Positions 16,404 to 27,900 of a DNA stretch of 64,000 nt are shown in pieces. Every line of letters starts with the position of its first letter. Positions within the stretch are counted from its first letter, which is position 1. The position numbers and the translations under genes are program-made. The stretch is from Flavobacteriaceae bacterium PS02338 (GTDB lineage: Bacteria > Bacteroidota > Bacteroidia > Sphingobacteriales > Sphingobacteriaceae): contig JASCOD010000001.1 of NCBI GenBank assembly GCA_029959615.1, positions 1,426,001 to 1,490,000 of the forward strand. The letters are read 5' to 3'. The notes beneath the pieces are model-generated. The model searched no databases, had not been told where the DNA came from, and was given only the letters and a program-made list of their open reading frames with translations.

Positions 16404-16724
16404 ACGTATAAATACCCGTTTTGAGTATTTAGTTCCTCTTTTGGGGAACTTTTATAGCTGTAGGTTGTTAAAAAGAGAAAAATATTCTACATTGTTATGC
16501 ATTTGAGTTTTTGAAATAAATTTTAACTGCCGTCAACGCTCATTATTAAAATTACGCTTCTCTCTCTTTCGATTTGTTTTTAAAGCACAAGTGCCACAAA
16601 ATTTTTAAATAATGCATTTGCATTTAGTAGATCTGTTTTGGGGACGCATGTTTTTGTGTTTTTAATTTAGCGCTTTTGTCTCTCTTCTTCTGGATGCCGA
16701 TGCTGTACACTTAATTAAAATGTT
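16404..16724. other. Non-coding gap between surface-repeat operon and first T9SS giant
   Basis: About 320 bp without a plausible gene. It holds an inverted repeat TAAATAC/GTATTTA (16409-16431), the terminator-like hairpin listed next, a perfect AATGCA-TT-TGCATT palindrome (16611-16624), and presumably the promoter of the 16725 gene. No clear promoter hexamers could be fixed. Confidence 0.7.
16432..16455 (+). terminator. Probable terminator of the surface-repeat operon
   Basis: GTTCC (16432-16436) pairs with GGAAC (16445-16449) and is followed by TTTTATA. It lies 28 bp after the last stop of the cluster. The stem is short, so termination may be partial. Confidence 0.5.
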
Positions 16725-19700
16725 ATGGCCGCTTCTCTGCTTTCTCGGATCGGGATTATTTCCCTGTTTTACTTGTTTTTTAGCGTAAATGCTTATGGAC
16801 AAACGCTTAATAATTATGATTTTAACCAAAGTTCGGTGTCGTTCACTGCCAATGGTGTTGGTACTGGGGTAACTACACTCTTTTCTCAAAGTGGAGGTGT
16901 TGACGATCAGGTCTATGTCATTCAGCCAGCAGGATTTGAGTTTTGGTACATGGGCCAACGATATACGAGTTTTACCGTTAGTTCTAATGGCTGGATTTCG
17001 CTGGGAAGTGCTACTATAGCTAGTTTACCGGTGAATAGTTTGTCAACTTCTTCTGTTAGACCTCCAATTATAGCCCCGCTTTGGGATGACTTGGCTATTT
17101 TTGAAGGTGTTGTGTTGACTTTGTTGGGCTTTGGCTCTATTTCTTACAAATTGGAGGATGTTGCTGGCTCTGGTAAGGTTTTGACGGTTCAGTGGTATAG
17201 GGCAAAATGGGATAAGGCTTCGACCAATAATATAGGCTTGGGGCCTTTTTCGGATTATGTACTTTCCTTTCAAGCTAAATTGTATGGTGGTACTGGAGAT
17301 ATTGTTTTTAATTATGGTCAGTTAAATGCGCCAGTAAGTGCTTCAGCTGGTGCTTCCGTGGGTATTTCGTCTGCGTCTACGGGTTCGGCTAATACTTTTA
17401 TGTCTTTAGATAATTTAAGTACTGCAGCTGTCGCTGGCCAATCAATGGAAATTACTGGTATTAAGGTGCTGCCGGTAGCAAACCAGGCCTTCACTTTTAA
17501 CCCGAAAGAAGCCAATGCACCTACAGCTTTGACCTTTACAGCGGTAAGTACAAGTAGTACAACCTTAAATTGGATCGATAATTCTACTGACGAGTTGGGT
17601 TTTGCTATTTATCGATCTACCGATAACGTTAATTTTTCTTATATAAGCCAAACTTCCGCGAATGTCACTTCGTTCGTTAATGCTGGTTTAACTGCCAATA
17701 CAACCTATTACTATCGGGTTCATGCTATTCGTGAAAATCTAAGTTCGCCCGCGGCAGGTACTCAGGCAACATTATTGGTTTGTTCTGTTTCGCAGGTTTC
17801 CACAACAAATATTGTAGCTCATTATAAAATGAATGGCAGTGCGGCAGATTTCTACGGAGCGAATAATGGTACTTTACAGGCTGCTCCGTCGCTAACTACA
17901 GACCGATACGATATCTCAAATAGTGCCTATAGCTTTAATGGTACTAGCCAATACATTTCTACTGCAACCGCTTTTTCTAACCCTAATGTTTTTACGATAT
18001 CAATTTGGTTTAAAACAACTGTTGCAGGTGGCAAGCTTATTGGCTTTGGAAGGAGTCAAACAGGGCCTAGTTTAAACGCGGATCGACATCTATATATAGG
18101 AAGTGATGGGAAAGTTTATTTTGGTGCAAAACCTGGAGGGGTTTTCAAGGCCATTAGCTCCGCTTCTGCACTTAATGATGGCAATTGGCATATGGCTACT
18201 GCGACGATGTCTACTGGTGGCATTGCGCTATACATTGATGGAGTTCTTGTGGCACAGGATGCAACGACTACTGCGGGGGAGGCTTATGGGGTTAATGGCT
18301 ATTGGCGATTGGCTTATGATAATCTTGACGGTTGGCCAGGAGTGCCTTCAAATAGATTCTTTACAGGAAGTTTAGACGATGCATACATTTATAGTAGAGC
18401 ACTTACTGGAACAGAAATACTCAAGCTTTTTCGTTCGGCAGATGATGTGCTCAGCAATGCACCCGTATGTATTGGTTTAAATCTTAATCTTGCCGCTCCA
18501 ACCATAGCTGGCGCTACTTATAGTTGGACAGGGCCAGCTGGTTTTACCTCGAGCCAGCAAAATCCAAGTGTTGCTTTTGCTTCGAATAGAGTTGGGGTTT
18601 ACACTGTAACTGTAAGTTTTGGTGGATGCACTATTTCTTCAAGTACTCGTGTTATTGGTCCAACAATAGTGGGGCAATGGACGGGTAGTGGCGGAACTGA
18701 TTGGACTACTAGCGACAGCTGGTGTAATGGGGTGGTGCCAAACTCAGTAATTAATGTGACTATTCCGGCAAGTTTAACCAATTATCCAACGGTAAGTACA
18801 GATCAGGCAATTAATAATTTGACGATTGCTACAGGTGCAAGTGTAGCTGTTACCAATTCGCTTTCTGTTGCTGGTGCAATAGTTAATAATGGAAGTTTAA
18901 CTGTTAGTAATGGTCGAATGATTTTCAATGGTACAGTTGCACAATCCATTCCTGTTAATGCTTTTGCAGGTAATTTAATTAAGGATTTAACGATCAGTAA
19001 CAGTGCTGGCGTAACTTTGAACGGATCTCTGCGATTAACTGGCCTTTTGACCGCAACTGCGGGAGCATTTGATGCAAATGGACATTTAACTCTTGCGTCG
19101 AGTCAGTCTGCTACGGCGCAGGTTGCACCGATAACAGGTGGCGCATCAATTAGGGGGCAAGTTAAAGTGGAAAGGTTTGTGCAGGGAGGAGCGATTAATC
19201 TGTATCGAACCAATAGAATGCTTTCTTCTCCTGTTTACGATAATACCACTAACTTCATTAATACGGATTTGGAAGGAAATAGGAGTGCCAAATTCTCTCA
19301 GTTAATAGATGATATCATTATTTCGGGGCCTGGTGGAGCATCGAAAGGTTTTGATCCTACAGTTAAAAACGAGGCTAGTGCGTGGACGTATGCTTCTGGT
19401 TTTGTCCCTGTTTTGCGTATTGACACGGCTGTTAATATCGGTAAGGGGATGTACGTTTATTTTAGAGGAAACAGGGATAGCCTTTCGCGTAAGGTTAATG
19501 CTCCCTATATGAATCCCGAAAATGTAGTTATTGATTTTGACGGCGTATTGAACCAAGGAAATATTACCTTGAATTTGCCTGCTGGGAATCATTTTTTGGG
19601 GAATCCATATGCTGCTACCATAGATTGGGATTCGCCTAATTGGGGGTCGGATAGGGTGAATGTAAACAACGCATTTTGGATCTGGAATCCTGTTAAAAGA

Positions 19701-20891
19701 GCGTATGCTACTTATATTGGTGGATTGGGTTCGCTCGGAGCTAGCCAGTATATCTCTTCGGGACAGTCTTTCTTTGCCCAAGTATCGGCAGCGGGTTCCA
19801 TTAAGTTTAAGGAAAGTATAAAAGCAACGGCCGTACAGCCTTCGGTTCTGTTGATGTCTGCTAATAAAAGAAAGGAAGAGTTTTCTGAGGGTTGGAGTCC
19901 CGTTGCTAATGTGGAGCCGATGAGCGTTTTGAGAATTGCAGTGAAGCCGATTGCGTCTTATGGGGAAGATGAAACAGTGATCGCTTTTAAAGAAGGTAGT
20001 AACCTTGGCTATACTACGGAAGATGCATTGCATATCGATGGAGAGGTGATCAATATCTCTACATTGGCCAGTGGACGTAGATTGGCAATTAATTTTCTGC
20101 CTTCAATGCCTACTGCTATGGAGATAGGTATGAACGTTTCGGCCGCTGAAACTGGCTCTTACGTAATGCAGTTTAATTTAGATGGTTATTATCAGGGGCA
20201 TACGGTCAAATTAAAAGATAATTACATGAGCCAAACGGTCTTAGTAATTCCGGGTAGCTCTTATGCTTTTAATGTTAATAGAGCTGCTGCGCAAACTTTT
20301 GGTGCTGGTAGATTTAGCTTAATTGTTGAACCGCCCGTTGTGCTTCCTGTGGGATTGTTGAGTTTTTCTGCAAAGAAGCAGACCGAAGGGGTAATGCTTA
20401 ATTGGACAACATCAAGTGAGCTTGGGCTTAAATTGTTTCGATTGTATAGAGCGGGAGAAGATGGTAATTATGTTGCTTTAAATGATGTTTTTCCAAAAGG
20501 AGTGGGTAGCTATGCATTGTTAGATGCTACACCTTTGCCAGGTTATAATTACTACAAGCTAAAACAAATAGACTTAAATGGTGAAGAACTGGAAACTAAA
20601 CCGATAGCGGTTAATTTTAACGTAGGGCAGCTAAGTACTGTTACTGTCTATCCTAATCCAGTAAAAGATAGGTTTTTCGTTAAGATTGACGGTTTAATGG
20701 CAGAAAGATATAAGCTTAGTCTGTATGATTTAACGGGTAAAGGGTTTGGTGACTATTCTGTATCTAAAAATGAATTGGAAAAGGGGTATGAAGTAGATGT
20801 TTTGGATATGGTTTCTGGCTTGTTTTTCTTGAAAATTGAAGAGGTTGATACAAGAAAAATTATTGCGATACAAAAGCTTATAAAGCATTGA
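16725..20891 (+). CDS. Giant T9SS-secreted protein with FnIII and LamG-like domains
   Basis: A 1388-residue secreted protein. The signal peptide ends near AYGQ (residue 26). A beta-rich domain follows (QPAGFEFWYMGQRY, VSSNGWISLG); then a fibronectin type III domain at about 265-350 (PTALTFTAVSTSSTTLNW); a LamG/concanavalin-like domain at about 365-570 (VAHYKMNGSAADFYGANNGT, FTISIWFKTT, LDDAYIYSRALT); an Ig/PKD-like segment to about 655; and a module from about 800 shared with the next two genes (RTNRMLSSPVYDN, GNRSAKFSQLIDDIIISGPG). The C-terminus is a T9SS type A sorting domain (VTVYPNPVKDRFFVKI to KLIKH). It is probably a surface adhesin or glycan-binding protein. No enzyme domain is seen. 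Confidence 0.87.
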   Translation: MAASLLSRIGIISLFYLFFSVNAYGQTLNNYDFNQSSVSFTANGVGTGVTTLFSQSGGVDDQVYVIQPAGFEFWYMGQRYTSFTVSSNGWISLGSATIASLPVNSLSTSSVRPPIIAPLWDDLAIFEGVVLTLLGFGSISYKLEDVAGSGKVLTVQWYRAKWDKASTNNIGLGPFSDYVLSFQAKLYGGTGDIVFNYGQLNAPVSASAGASVGISSASTGSANTFMSLDNLSTAAVAGQSMEITGIKVLPVANQAFTFNPKEANAPTALTFTAVSTSSTTLNWIDNSTDELGFAIYRSTDNVNFSYISQTSANVTSFVNAGLTANTTYYYRVHAIRENLSSPAAGTQATLLVCSVSQVSTTNIVAHYKMNGSAADFYGANNGTLQAAPSLTTDRYDISNSAYSFNGTSQYISTATAFSNPNVFTISIWFKTTVAGGKLIGFGRSQTGPSLNADRHLYIGSDGKVYFGAKPGGVFKAISSASALNDGNWHMATATMSTGGIALYIDGVLVAQDATTTAGEAYGVNGYWRLAYDNLDGWPGVPSNRFFTGSLDDAYIYSRALTGTEILKLFRSADDVLSNAPVCIGLNLNLAAPTIAGATYSWTGPAGFTSSQQNPSVAFASNRVGVYTVTVSFGGCTISSSTRVIGPTIVGQWTGSGGTDWTTSDSWCNGVVPNSVINVTIPASLTNYPTVSTDQAINNLTIATGASVAVTNSLSVAGAIVNNGSLTVSNGRMIFNGTVAQSIPVNAFAGNLIKDLTISNSAGVTLNGSLRLTGLLTATAGAFDANGHLTLASSQSATAQVAPITGGASIRGQVKVERFVQGGAINLYRTNRMLSSPVYDNTTNFINTDLEGNRSAKFSQLIDDIIISGPGGASKGFDPTVKNEASAWTYASGFVPVLRIDTAVNIGKGMYVYFRGNRDSLSRKVNAPYMNPENVVIDFDGVLNQGNITLNLPAGNHFLGNPYAATIDWDSPNWGSDRVNVNNAFWIWNPVKRAYATYIGGLGSLGASQYISSGQSFFAQVSAAGSIKFKESIKATAVQPSVLLMSANKRKEEFSEGWSPVANVEPMSVLRIAVKPIASYGEDETVIAFKEGSNLGYTTEDALHIDGEVINISTLASGRRLAINFLPSMPTAMEIGMNVSAAETGSYVMQFNLDGYYQGHTVKLKDNYMSQTVLVIPGSSYAFNVNRAAAQTFGAGRFSLIVEPPVVLPVGLLSFSAKKQTEGVMLNWTTSSELGLKLFRLYRAGEDGNYVALNDVFPKGVGSYALLDATPLPGYNYYKLKQIDLNGEELETKPIAVNFNVGQLSTVTVYPNPVKDRFFVKIDGLMAERYKLSLYDLTGKGFGDYSVSKNELEKGYEVDVLDMVSGLFFLKIEEVDTRKIIAIQKLIKH

Positions 20892-21096
20892 CGATGATAT
20901 GATTTGAGTCGGTTTACAGGGTTTGTAATTCAAGTATCTTTAGCCGAGATGCAATGGTGTGTGAGAATTTATTTTCTCCTTTTGGGGAATATGTTGCTTT
21001 GTTGCTGGTGTGGTGTTTCTCCTATAGGTTGTACTAACCTGTGTTTTAGGGGTGTAAGGGCATTTTGTCTCATTGTGGCGTGCGTTTTGACTTTTC

Positions 21097-24000
21097 ATGC
21101 GCATGAAGAAGAAACCAAACAAATTTTTATCTATCATAGGTGTTTTTGCACTATCTGTTTCTACCTTGTTTTCGAATGCGCAAGAGGTTAAAATCTCTGG
21201 CTACTACTATAATAATTTTGAGAATGCTACTCCAGGAGCTAATTTGACTAAAATTGGTTCAGTTGCAGCATTGGAAGTGAGTACTACAAACCCGATAGGT
21301 GTGGGTAGCACTAACTCTTTGTCTAGTACAGGTGTTAGTGCTGCAGGAGGTTTTCAGTTTTCTTTTTTGCCGAACGGTACTGATCTTAATTCAGCGGATT
21401 TCGGCTATGAATGGACTTTCATCTATCGTAATAATGGAGGAAATACAGACGATCCGAAGGTAATAGATAATGGAGAGAATGCTTGGAGATATTGGTTGTT
21501 TGCTAATAATACGAATTTGTCTGATATGAGCGGCTTTTACCTAACTCAGAATGGTTCTTCTATGGAACTTAGGATAAGGAAAAACGTAAATGATGATAGG
21601 GCATTGCTTTCCTATGATTTGAATTCAATAGGTGGTAATGTCACTACTTATGCAATCCGTATTCAAAGGGTAAAAAGATATGGTCAATATGTATGGCTAT
21701 TGTTTATTGATCCTTATTCAGCTTCAAAAAAAGAGGCTTCAACACTTAGGGGAGATATGAATTATGAGGGGGGTGTTTATAATACATACAATTATTCTGG
21801 GTTATCAGTTTCCTCTACTACTAGCGGCAGGTTTAAATTCGACGAAATAAAGCTTTACACCATGCAAATGCTTATATCTGGTGCAAATGATGCATCTTAT
21901 GGCATAAGCAGTCCGTTATATGCTGGTCAACAAGGTGCGATTTTGTATGGCTTACAGGTGAAAACAAGAGGTCTTTTTGATTTCTATCAATTCAAATTAA
22001 ATAACTCGGGTAATATTACTGGTGTGATTGAAGGTAATACCATGAAATTGAGAAGATCTGAGGATAATTTTTTTGGAAATGGAGATGATACTCCTGTAGC
22101 TGATGTTGGATTTTGGAATGGAGCGGCTCAAACGAATGATCTGTATCCAGCTCAAAGAATGTACTCATTAGGTGCTACCAATGGTGATTTAGCTGTAGCG
22201 GCTTATTATTATATTTCGGCTAATGTGCTAAGTAGCATTACCCAAGGAGCTACTTTTTCTTTCACTTCGGCACCTCAAATTACTGGATCTACTACACAAT
22301 ATAATTACGCAGAAAGTAATACTGTAGTTGTAAATACTTCTTCACCATCAAATGCTTCTGGTAATGTTTATGATTGGACTGGTGGTAATTCTAGTATATG
22401 GTCTGATAAGAATAATTGGCGATTGGGAGGAAGTGATAATACTCCATCTGCTGCTCCAGGAGAGAAAGATTTGGTGAGGATAGGTTCTGACAAGGCTTAT
22501 ACCTATATGCCTACCGTGTCTAGTACAACTAAAATAGGAAACTTAACTATAGCAGGAGGATTAAGCGGTAATCCAATAGTGACGATCAATCCTGGGACTA
22601 CATTGACGATTGCAGGTACATTCAGCAATAAAAGAGTGTCAACGTTTTCTGGTAGCGGTACTTTTGCAGTAGAAGGTAATTGGATTTCTTCTGGTGGTAA
22701 AATAGGATTAACTGGTGATAATGTATCTGTTAGTTTTACTGGATCCAAAGAACAACTGATCAAAGACGAAGGTTCTGATGCTGGCAAAGGGGTAGTTTTT
22801 GGTAATGTTCGTTTCTCTGGAGGTGGTACAAAAACGCTAGGTGGTAGTGGTAAGTTTTCGGTAATGGAAGGCAAGTATTTAACTATGGACGAAAATACCA
22901 TATTGCAAGCAGAAGGTTTACTTACCTTGAAATCAAGTATTTTAGGTTCTGCTTCGGTTAGTGTTATACCTACTTCTTCTTCAATCCGTGGAAGTGTTAC
23001 GGTAGAAAAATATATTCAGGGCGGATCTAAAAATACATGGCGTACTAATAGGTTGTTGTCTTCTCCTATTTATGACAACAGCACTAGTTTTGTTAACACA
23101 AATGTTGAAGGAAATCGTAAATATAGCTTTACTCAATTTAGTGATGATATGCTGATCACTGGATCTGGTGGTGCTACTAACGGCTTTGACGTAAACGTTA
23201 CTAATGATGCTAGTGCTTGGACTTATATCTCAAGCCTTGTTGCAATTCCAAAAATCACTACTACGCTTAATGTTGGAAGGGGTGCTTCTATCTATTATCG
23301 CGGAAGTAGAGCAGATTCAGTAAATAAGCTGAATGCACCTTATGTAGATGCAGAATCTATCGTGATGACATTTAAGGGCGTTTTAAATCAGCAAAGCATA
23401 ACTGTGCCACTAGTTGGAACAAATTTGCTAGGGAATCCTTATGCTGCCGTTATAGATTGGCATGCGGTTACCAAATCAGGAGATAGTATCAGTAAAGTGA
23501 TCAAAATATGGAATCCTAAAAATAGACAGTATTCGGTTTATAACGGTAAGGATACCATTAACGGTGGAAGTAGGTATATTGGCCCAGGGCAAGCATTCTT
23601 TGTTCAAAATACCGGAAAATTACCTGCTTCGGTGACTTTTACAGAAGCTGCTAAAGTGGGGGCCGCGAATTATTCATCAGCTTCTTATAATAAGTTAATG
23701 TCTGTTAACGAAAAAAGCGTTAATAACAATATCTCATCAGTAAATGATATGCCTACTGAAGAGGAGGCTTCCAAAATTAGAGTTACCTTAAAAAGAAGTA
23801 ATACCGAAAATAGTGATGAAACGCTAGTCGTATTAAAGCGTAATGAGCTGGCTACTGTTGCCGACTATGATGTGGTAAGATCGGGAGGTGAAACAGTTTT
23901 TCTTTCAAGTCTATCTTCGGAGGGTAGGAAGTTGGCCATTAATTATATGCCGCATGTGTCAGTGGTTTCTTCAGTTAAGCTGGGGGTAGATGCGGATAAT

Positions 24001-24756
24001 ACTGGTAATTATAGCTTGTCGTTTTTATTAAATGATGTGCCAGTTGGCTATGAAGCGAAACTAAAAGATAGCTATCAGAATGCTATTGTCAATTTAAGTG
24101 CTGAAGGTACTTCTTACGATTTTGCTATTAATAAGTCGGTAGCTGCAAGTTTTGGAAATAATAGATTTGAAATCTTGATCGCTCCAGTAACGACATTGCC
24201 AGTTACTTTAGTGGACTTTTCAGGTAGCAAAACAAATAACGGAGTTTCTTTAAATTGGAAAACTTCTTCGGAAACAGAGAATAGCCGTTTTGAAGTGAAA
24301 AGAGCAGGAGAAGAGCAGATTTATACCATTATAGGTACTGTTGCTGCCAATTCAACTGGCATTTACACACTCTTGGATAAATCACCTTTAGCTGGTAACA
24401 ACTACTATAAATTGGTTCAGGTAGATAAAGATGGGAAATCAACGGAATTGCTAAAAACAGTAGTGATTAAATACGAACTAATTTCAAATACTTCAAATGA
24501 AGTAATCGTTTATCCAACTATTGTAAATACAACTTTTACCATAAAATACAATGGTAGTCTAAACTCGAGTAAATATTTGGTGAAGGTGGCTGATGTTACA
24601 GGAAAAGAAGTGTACAATAAAGAGGTGGATAGAAGCGTTATTTTCAATGGTTGTGTAGGCGAATTGTCTTCAGCTCCTGCAGGTTTCTATTTTGCTAGCT
24701 TGTTTGATGCTTCAAATGGTAAAAAGCTTGGAGTTACCAAGCTGGTAAAGAAATAG
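21097..24756 (+). CDS. Giant T9SS-secreted protein, paralogue of its neighbours
   Basis: A 1219-residue secreted protein; a second ATG at 21103 is an equally good start. The signal peptide ends near SNAQ (residue 29). The N-terminal 400 residues are beta-rich and not recognised. From about 425 come strand repeats introduced by YDWTGGNSSIWSDKNNW. From about 630 the shared module begins (RTNRLLSSPIYDN, GNRKYSFTQFSDDMLITGSGG, NDASAWTY), followed by AINYMPHVS and a Fn-like segment LPVTLVDFSGSKTNNGVSLNW. The protein ends in a T9SS sorting domain (VIVYPTIVNTTFTIKY to KLVKK). It is separated from the previous gene by 205 bp. Confidence 0.86.
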   Translation: MRMKKKPNKFLSIIGVFALSVSTLFSNAQEVKISGYYYNNFENATPGANLTKIGSVAALEVSTTNPIGVGSTNSLSSTGVSAAGGFQFSFLPNGTDLNSADFGYEWTFIYRNNGGNTDDPKVIDNGENAWRYWLFANNTNLSDMSGFYLTQNGSSMELRIRKNVNDDRALLSYDLNSIGGNVTTYAIRIQRVKRYGQYVWLLFIDPYSASKKEASTLRGDMNYEGGVYNTYNYSGLSVSSTTSGRFKFDEIKLYTMQMLISGANDASYGISSPLYAGQQGAILYGLQVKTRGLFDFYQFKLNNSGNITGVIEGNTMKLRRSEDNFFGNGDDTPVADVGFWNGAAQTNDLYPAQRMYSLGATNGDLAVAAYYYISANVLSSITQGATFSFTSAPQITGSTTQYNYAESNTVVVNTSSPSNASGNVYDWTGGNSSIWSDKNNWRLGGSDNTPSAAPGEKDLVRIGSDKAYTYMPTVSSTTKIGNLTIAGGLSGNPIVTINPGTTLTIAGTFSNKRVSTFSGSGTFAVEGNWISSGGKIGLTGDNVSVSFTGSKEQLIKDEGSDAGKGVVFGNVRFSGGGTKTLGGSGKFSVMEGKYLTMDENTILQAEGLLTLKSSILGSASVSVIPTSSSIRGSVTVEKYIQGGSKNTWRTNRLLSSPIYDNSTSFVNTNVEGNRKYSFTQFSDDMLITGSGGATNGFDVNVTNDASAWTYISSLVAIPKITTTLNVGRGASIYYRGSRADSVNKLNAPYVDAESIVMTFKGVLNQQSITVPLVGTNLLGNPYAAVIDWHAVTKSGDSISKVIKIWNPKNRQYSVYNGKDTINGGSRYIGPGQAFFVQNTGKLPASVTFTEAAKVGAANYSSASYNKLMSVNEKSVNNNISSVNDMPTEEEASKIRVTLKRSNTENSDETLVVLKRNELATVADYDVVRSGGETVFLSSLSSEGRKLAINYMPHVSVVSSVKLGVDADNTGNYSLSFLLNDVPVGYEAKLKDSYQNAIVNLSAEGTSYDFAINKSVAASFGNNRFEILIAPVTTLPVTLVDFSGSKTNNGVSLNWKTSSETENSRFEVKRAGEEQIYTIIGTVAANSTGIYTLLDKSPLAGNNYYKLVQVDKDGKSTELLKTVVIKYELISNTSNEVIVYPTIVNTTFTIKYNGSLNSSKYLVKVADVTGKEVYNKEVDRSVIFNGCVGELSSAPAGFYFASLFDASNGKKLGVTKLVKK

Positions 24757-24989
24757 ATACTTGTATTTTTTTAAGCCATTTTCTAGTATTCCTGAAATTA
24801 AATTCATATAGAGGAAAAAAATAATCGTTACTCTTTTTGTGTTTAATGCGGTTTTTCAAAAAAAAGTCGCAATTAATGGTTTTCGGGTATTGTTTTAGTG
24901 CTGTAATTTTTCGATTTTAGCCAAATTATTTGATTTACAGAAGAATAGAAGTTCTGTAAGAGAAATTGAAGAGAGTTAAAATCGAGCCT

Positions 24990-27900
24990 ATGAACCTTTT
25001 TACAAAAGTTAAATTCCTTTTGTCTTTACTTGTATTTGCCAGCATTTCTAGTGCTTTGGCACAGGTAAATATTATTCAGCCAACTGGAGGATTGAATATT
25101 TCTAATGATTTGTCAAGTGTTAGTCCGCTGACGCCTGGATATACCCCAATTGGAAGTATTGTGATTGCAGAGAAAGATCTTGGAGATTTTACTGCAGGAG
25201 CTAGCCGTACCCTCATTTTTACGAGGCCTACTGGTTGGCAGTTTGCTGCATCCACTGTTACCGCAGTAGGTAATGGTAATCAGATCTCTAACGTATCTGC
25301 AACCAATAATACTACCACTATAACAGTGACTTATACCGTTACAGGTAGTACGGATGGGGGTAACTCTATTACCATATCTGGCATACAGGCACAGTCTACT
25401 ACTAATACTTTAGGAACCGCAGCCTATATCTATAGAAGTGGTGGTACTGGAACAATCAATGGGTTGGCTCCAGGTAGTGCAGCCGTAGGTGCCAAAGTAG
25501 CGCCTTTATCTAAAATTGCAGGTAATGCGGTAAAGCTTTTGGCATTGTTGCCTAATCAAAGTGTAAGTGCAGGAAGCGCTTCAGGTAAAGCTGGAACTCC
25601 TGCTATACCTGCGGTAGGTGTACCTTTTAATGTAAGGGTTTATGCTACCGACTATGCTTGGAACATTACTACATCAACAAACGAAATAGCGATCAGTACT
25701 GACGACAGTTATGCTGTTCCGCCAGCAAATGGCTTTTTAGATAATGAGAACGGAGCTGTATTTTCGATAGAGCTCCGTACACCAATATTGAGTCCAGCTG
25801 CAGCGTCTAGAACAATTACCGCAACAAGTGTTAACGGTTCTTCAATTACAGCAAATACCACAACGGCAACAAGAGTGAATAAAGGTGCTTTTGCGAAAAT
25901 GCTGGCGGTGTTTCCCGGAGAAACTTTTGAACCTAGTTCTGTAACGGGTAAAAGTGGAACAGCATTAGCTCCTGAGGCGGGTAGTAATTATGGAGTAACT
26001 GTTTACAGTGTAGATAAATGGTGGAACTCAGTGAGCTCTACCAATAGTATTGCTGTAACTGCTACTGGTGTAACTAATCATACTACTCCTGCTGTACAAG
26101 GATTAACGGCCGGAGTTAGGACATACAATTTAGTATTTAGAAATATAGGTGAAACACCTACCATTACAGCTACCAATAGTAGCGATGGTACAAAAACGTT
26201 ATATAGTCAAACAGTTCCTTCTGTTGTAAGAGGGACTTTTGCCAAACTACAAATATTATTACCTGGAGAAACAGCAGCTCCTGGTACGGCTATTGGAAAA
26301 ACAGGATCGCCAAATGCTCAGGTTGCAGGTACGCCGTTCACCGTGACTGTAAATGCGGTTGATGGAGCGTGGAATATTGTTTCTGACGTTGCCGATGAAG
26401 TAGAACTTACTACTTCAGATGTTAATGCGGTGATGCCTAGCAAGCTTGCGATGACAAGTGGTGTGGCTACTTTCACAACAGTGGCTTTGGTTACGGGCGG
26501 TGCTAGGACCATTACAGCTACCAATTTTACTGACAATTCAAAAACTTTAAATACCAGTCCTAATGTTACCGTTGGGGCAAATAGCTATAATAGATTAGTG
26601 GTCACCCTACCAGGCGAGACATTGGCAGCAGGTACGGCTACCGGTAAAACTGGTACACCTAATGCAGTGGATGTTGGGACACAGGTTACAGCTTCGGTAT
26701 ATTCTGTAGATGCATATTTCAATAGGACTGCTGGAAATGTCAACCCAATTTCGATCACATCAAGTGATGCGAATGCCGTGCTTCCTGTAAATAATACCCT
26801 AAATGCTGGGACAAGAACCTTTAATGTTAGGTTGATGACGGGCGGAGTAACGAGTACCATCACAGCTTCCACAGGAGGTATTACCTCTGGATCAACTAGC
26901 ATAGCGGTAAACGGAGGTACGTTTACCAAACTACAGATATTATTGCCGGGTGAAACAGCGGCTCCTGGTACGCTTAGCGGAAAGACAGGTACGCCAACTG
27001 CACGAGTTGCGGGTATTCCATTTACTGTTACTGTAAACGCGGTTGATGCAGCTTGGAACATTATGCCTGGTATTACCGATGAGGTAGAGCTTATTTCTAC
27101 GGATGCGAATGCTGTGATGCCTGCTAGGGCTACAATGGCAAACGGTGTAGCTACTTTCGCTACAGTGACATTGGTTACAGGTGGTACCAGAACCATTACA
27201 GCCAGAGACTATACTGACAATTCAAAAACTTTAAATACCAGTCCTAATGTTACCGTTGGGGCAAACAGCTATAATAGATTAGTGGTTACCCTACCAGGTG
27301 AAATATTGGCCGCTGGTACAGCTACCGGTAAAACGGGTACACCTACAGCAGTAGATGTTGGTACAGTCGTTATAGCTTCTGTATATTCCGTAGATGCTTA
27401 TTTCAACAGGACCGCGGCAAATACCAGTCAAATTTCGATTACATCAAGTGATGCTAGTGCCGTGCTTCCTGCAAACAATACGCTAGCAGCCGGGACAAGA
27501 AACTTTAATGTAAGGTTGATGACTGGCGGAGTAACAAGTACCATCACTGCTTCGACAGGAGGAGGTATTACCTCAGGATCAACCAGCATAGCGGTAAACG
27601 GAGGTACGTTTACTAAACTACAGATATTATTGCCGGGTGAAACAGCGGCTCCTGGTACGCTTAGCGGAAAAACAGGTGCACCAACTCCACGAGTTGCAGG
27701 TACACCGTTTACTGTTACGGTAAATGCAGTTGATGCAGCCTGGAACATTATGCCAGGTATTACCGATGAAATAGAGCTTATTTCTACGGATGCGAATGCT
27801 GTGATGCCTGCTAGGCTAGCAATGGTAAACGGTGTGGCAAGTTTCAATACAGTTGCATTGGTTACAGGTGGTACCAGAACTATTACAGCCAGAAACTATA

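Noticed and set aside
19302..20033. 243-codon minus-strand frame inside the first T9SS giant
   Set aside because: Antisense to a well-supported coding region, with no domain pattern.
20904..21191. 95-codon plus-strand frame with many Cys
   Set aside because: It runs through the promoter region and into the next gene in another frame; composition is unlike neighbouring proteins.
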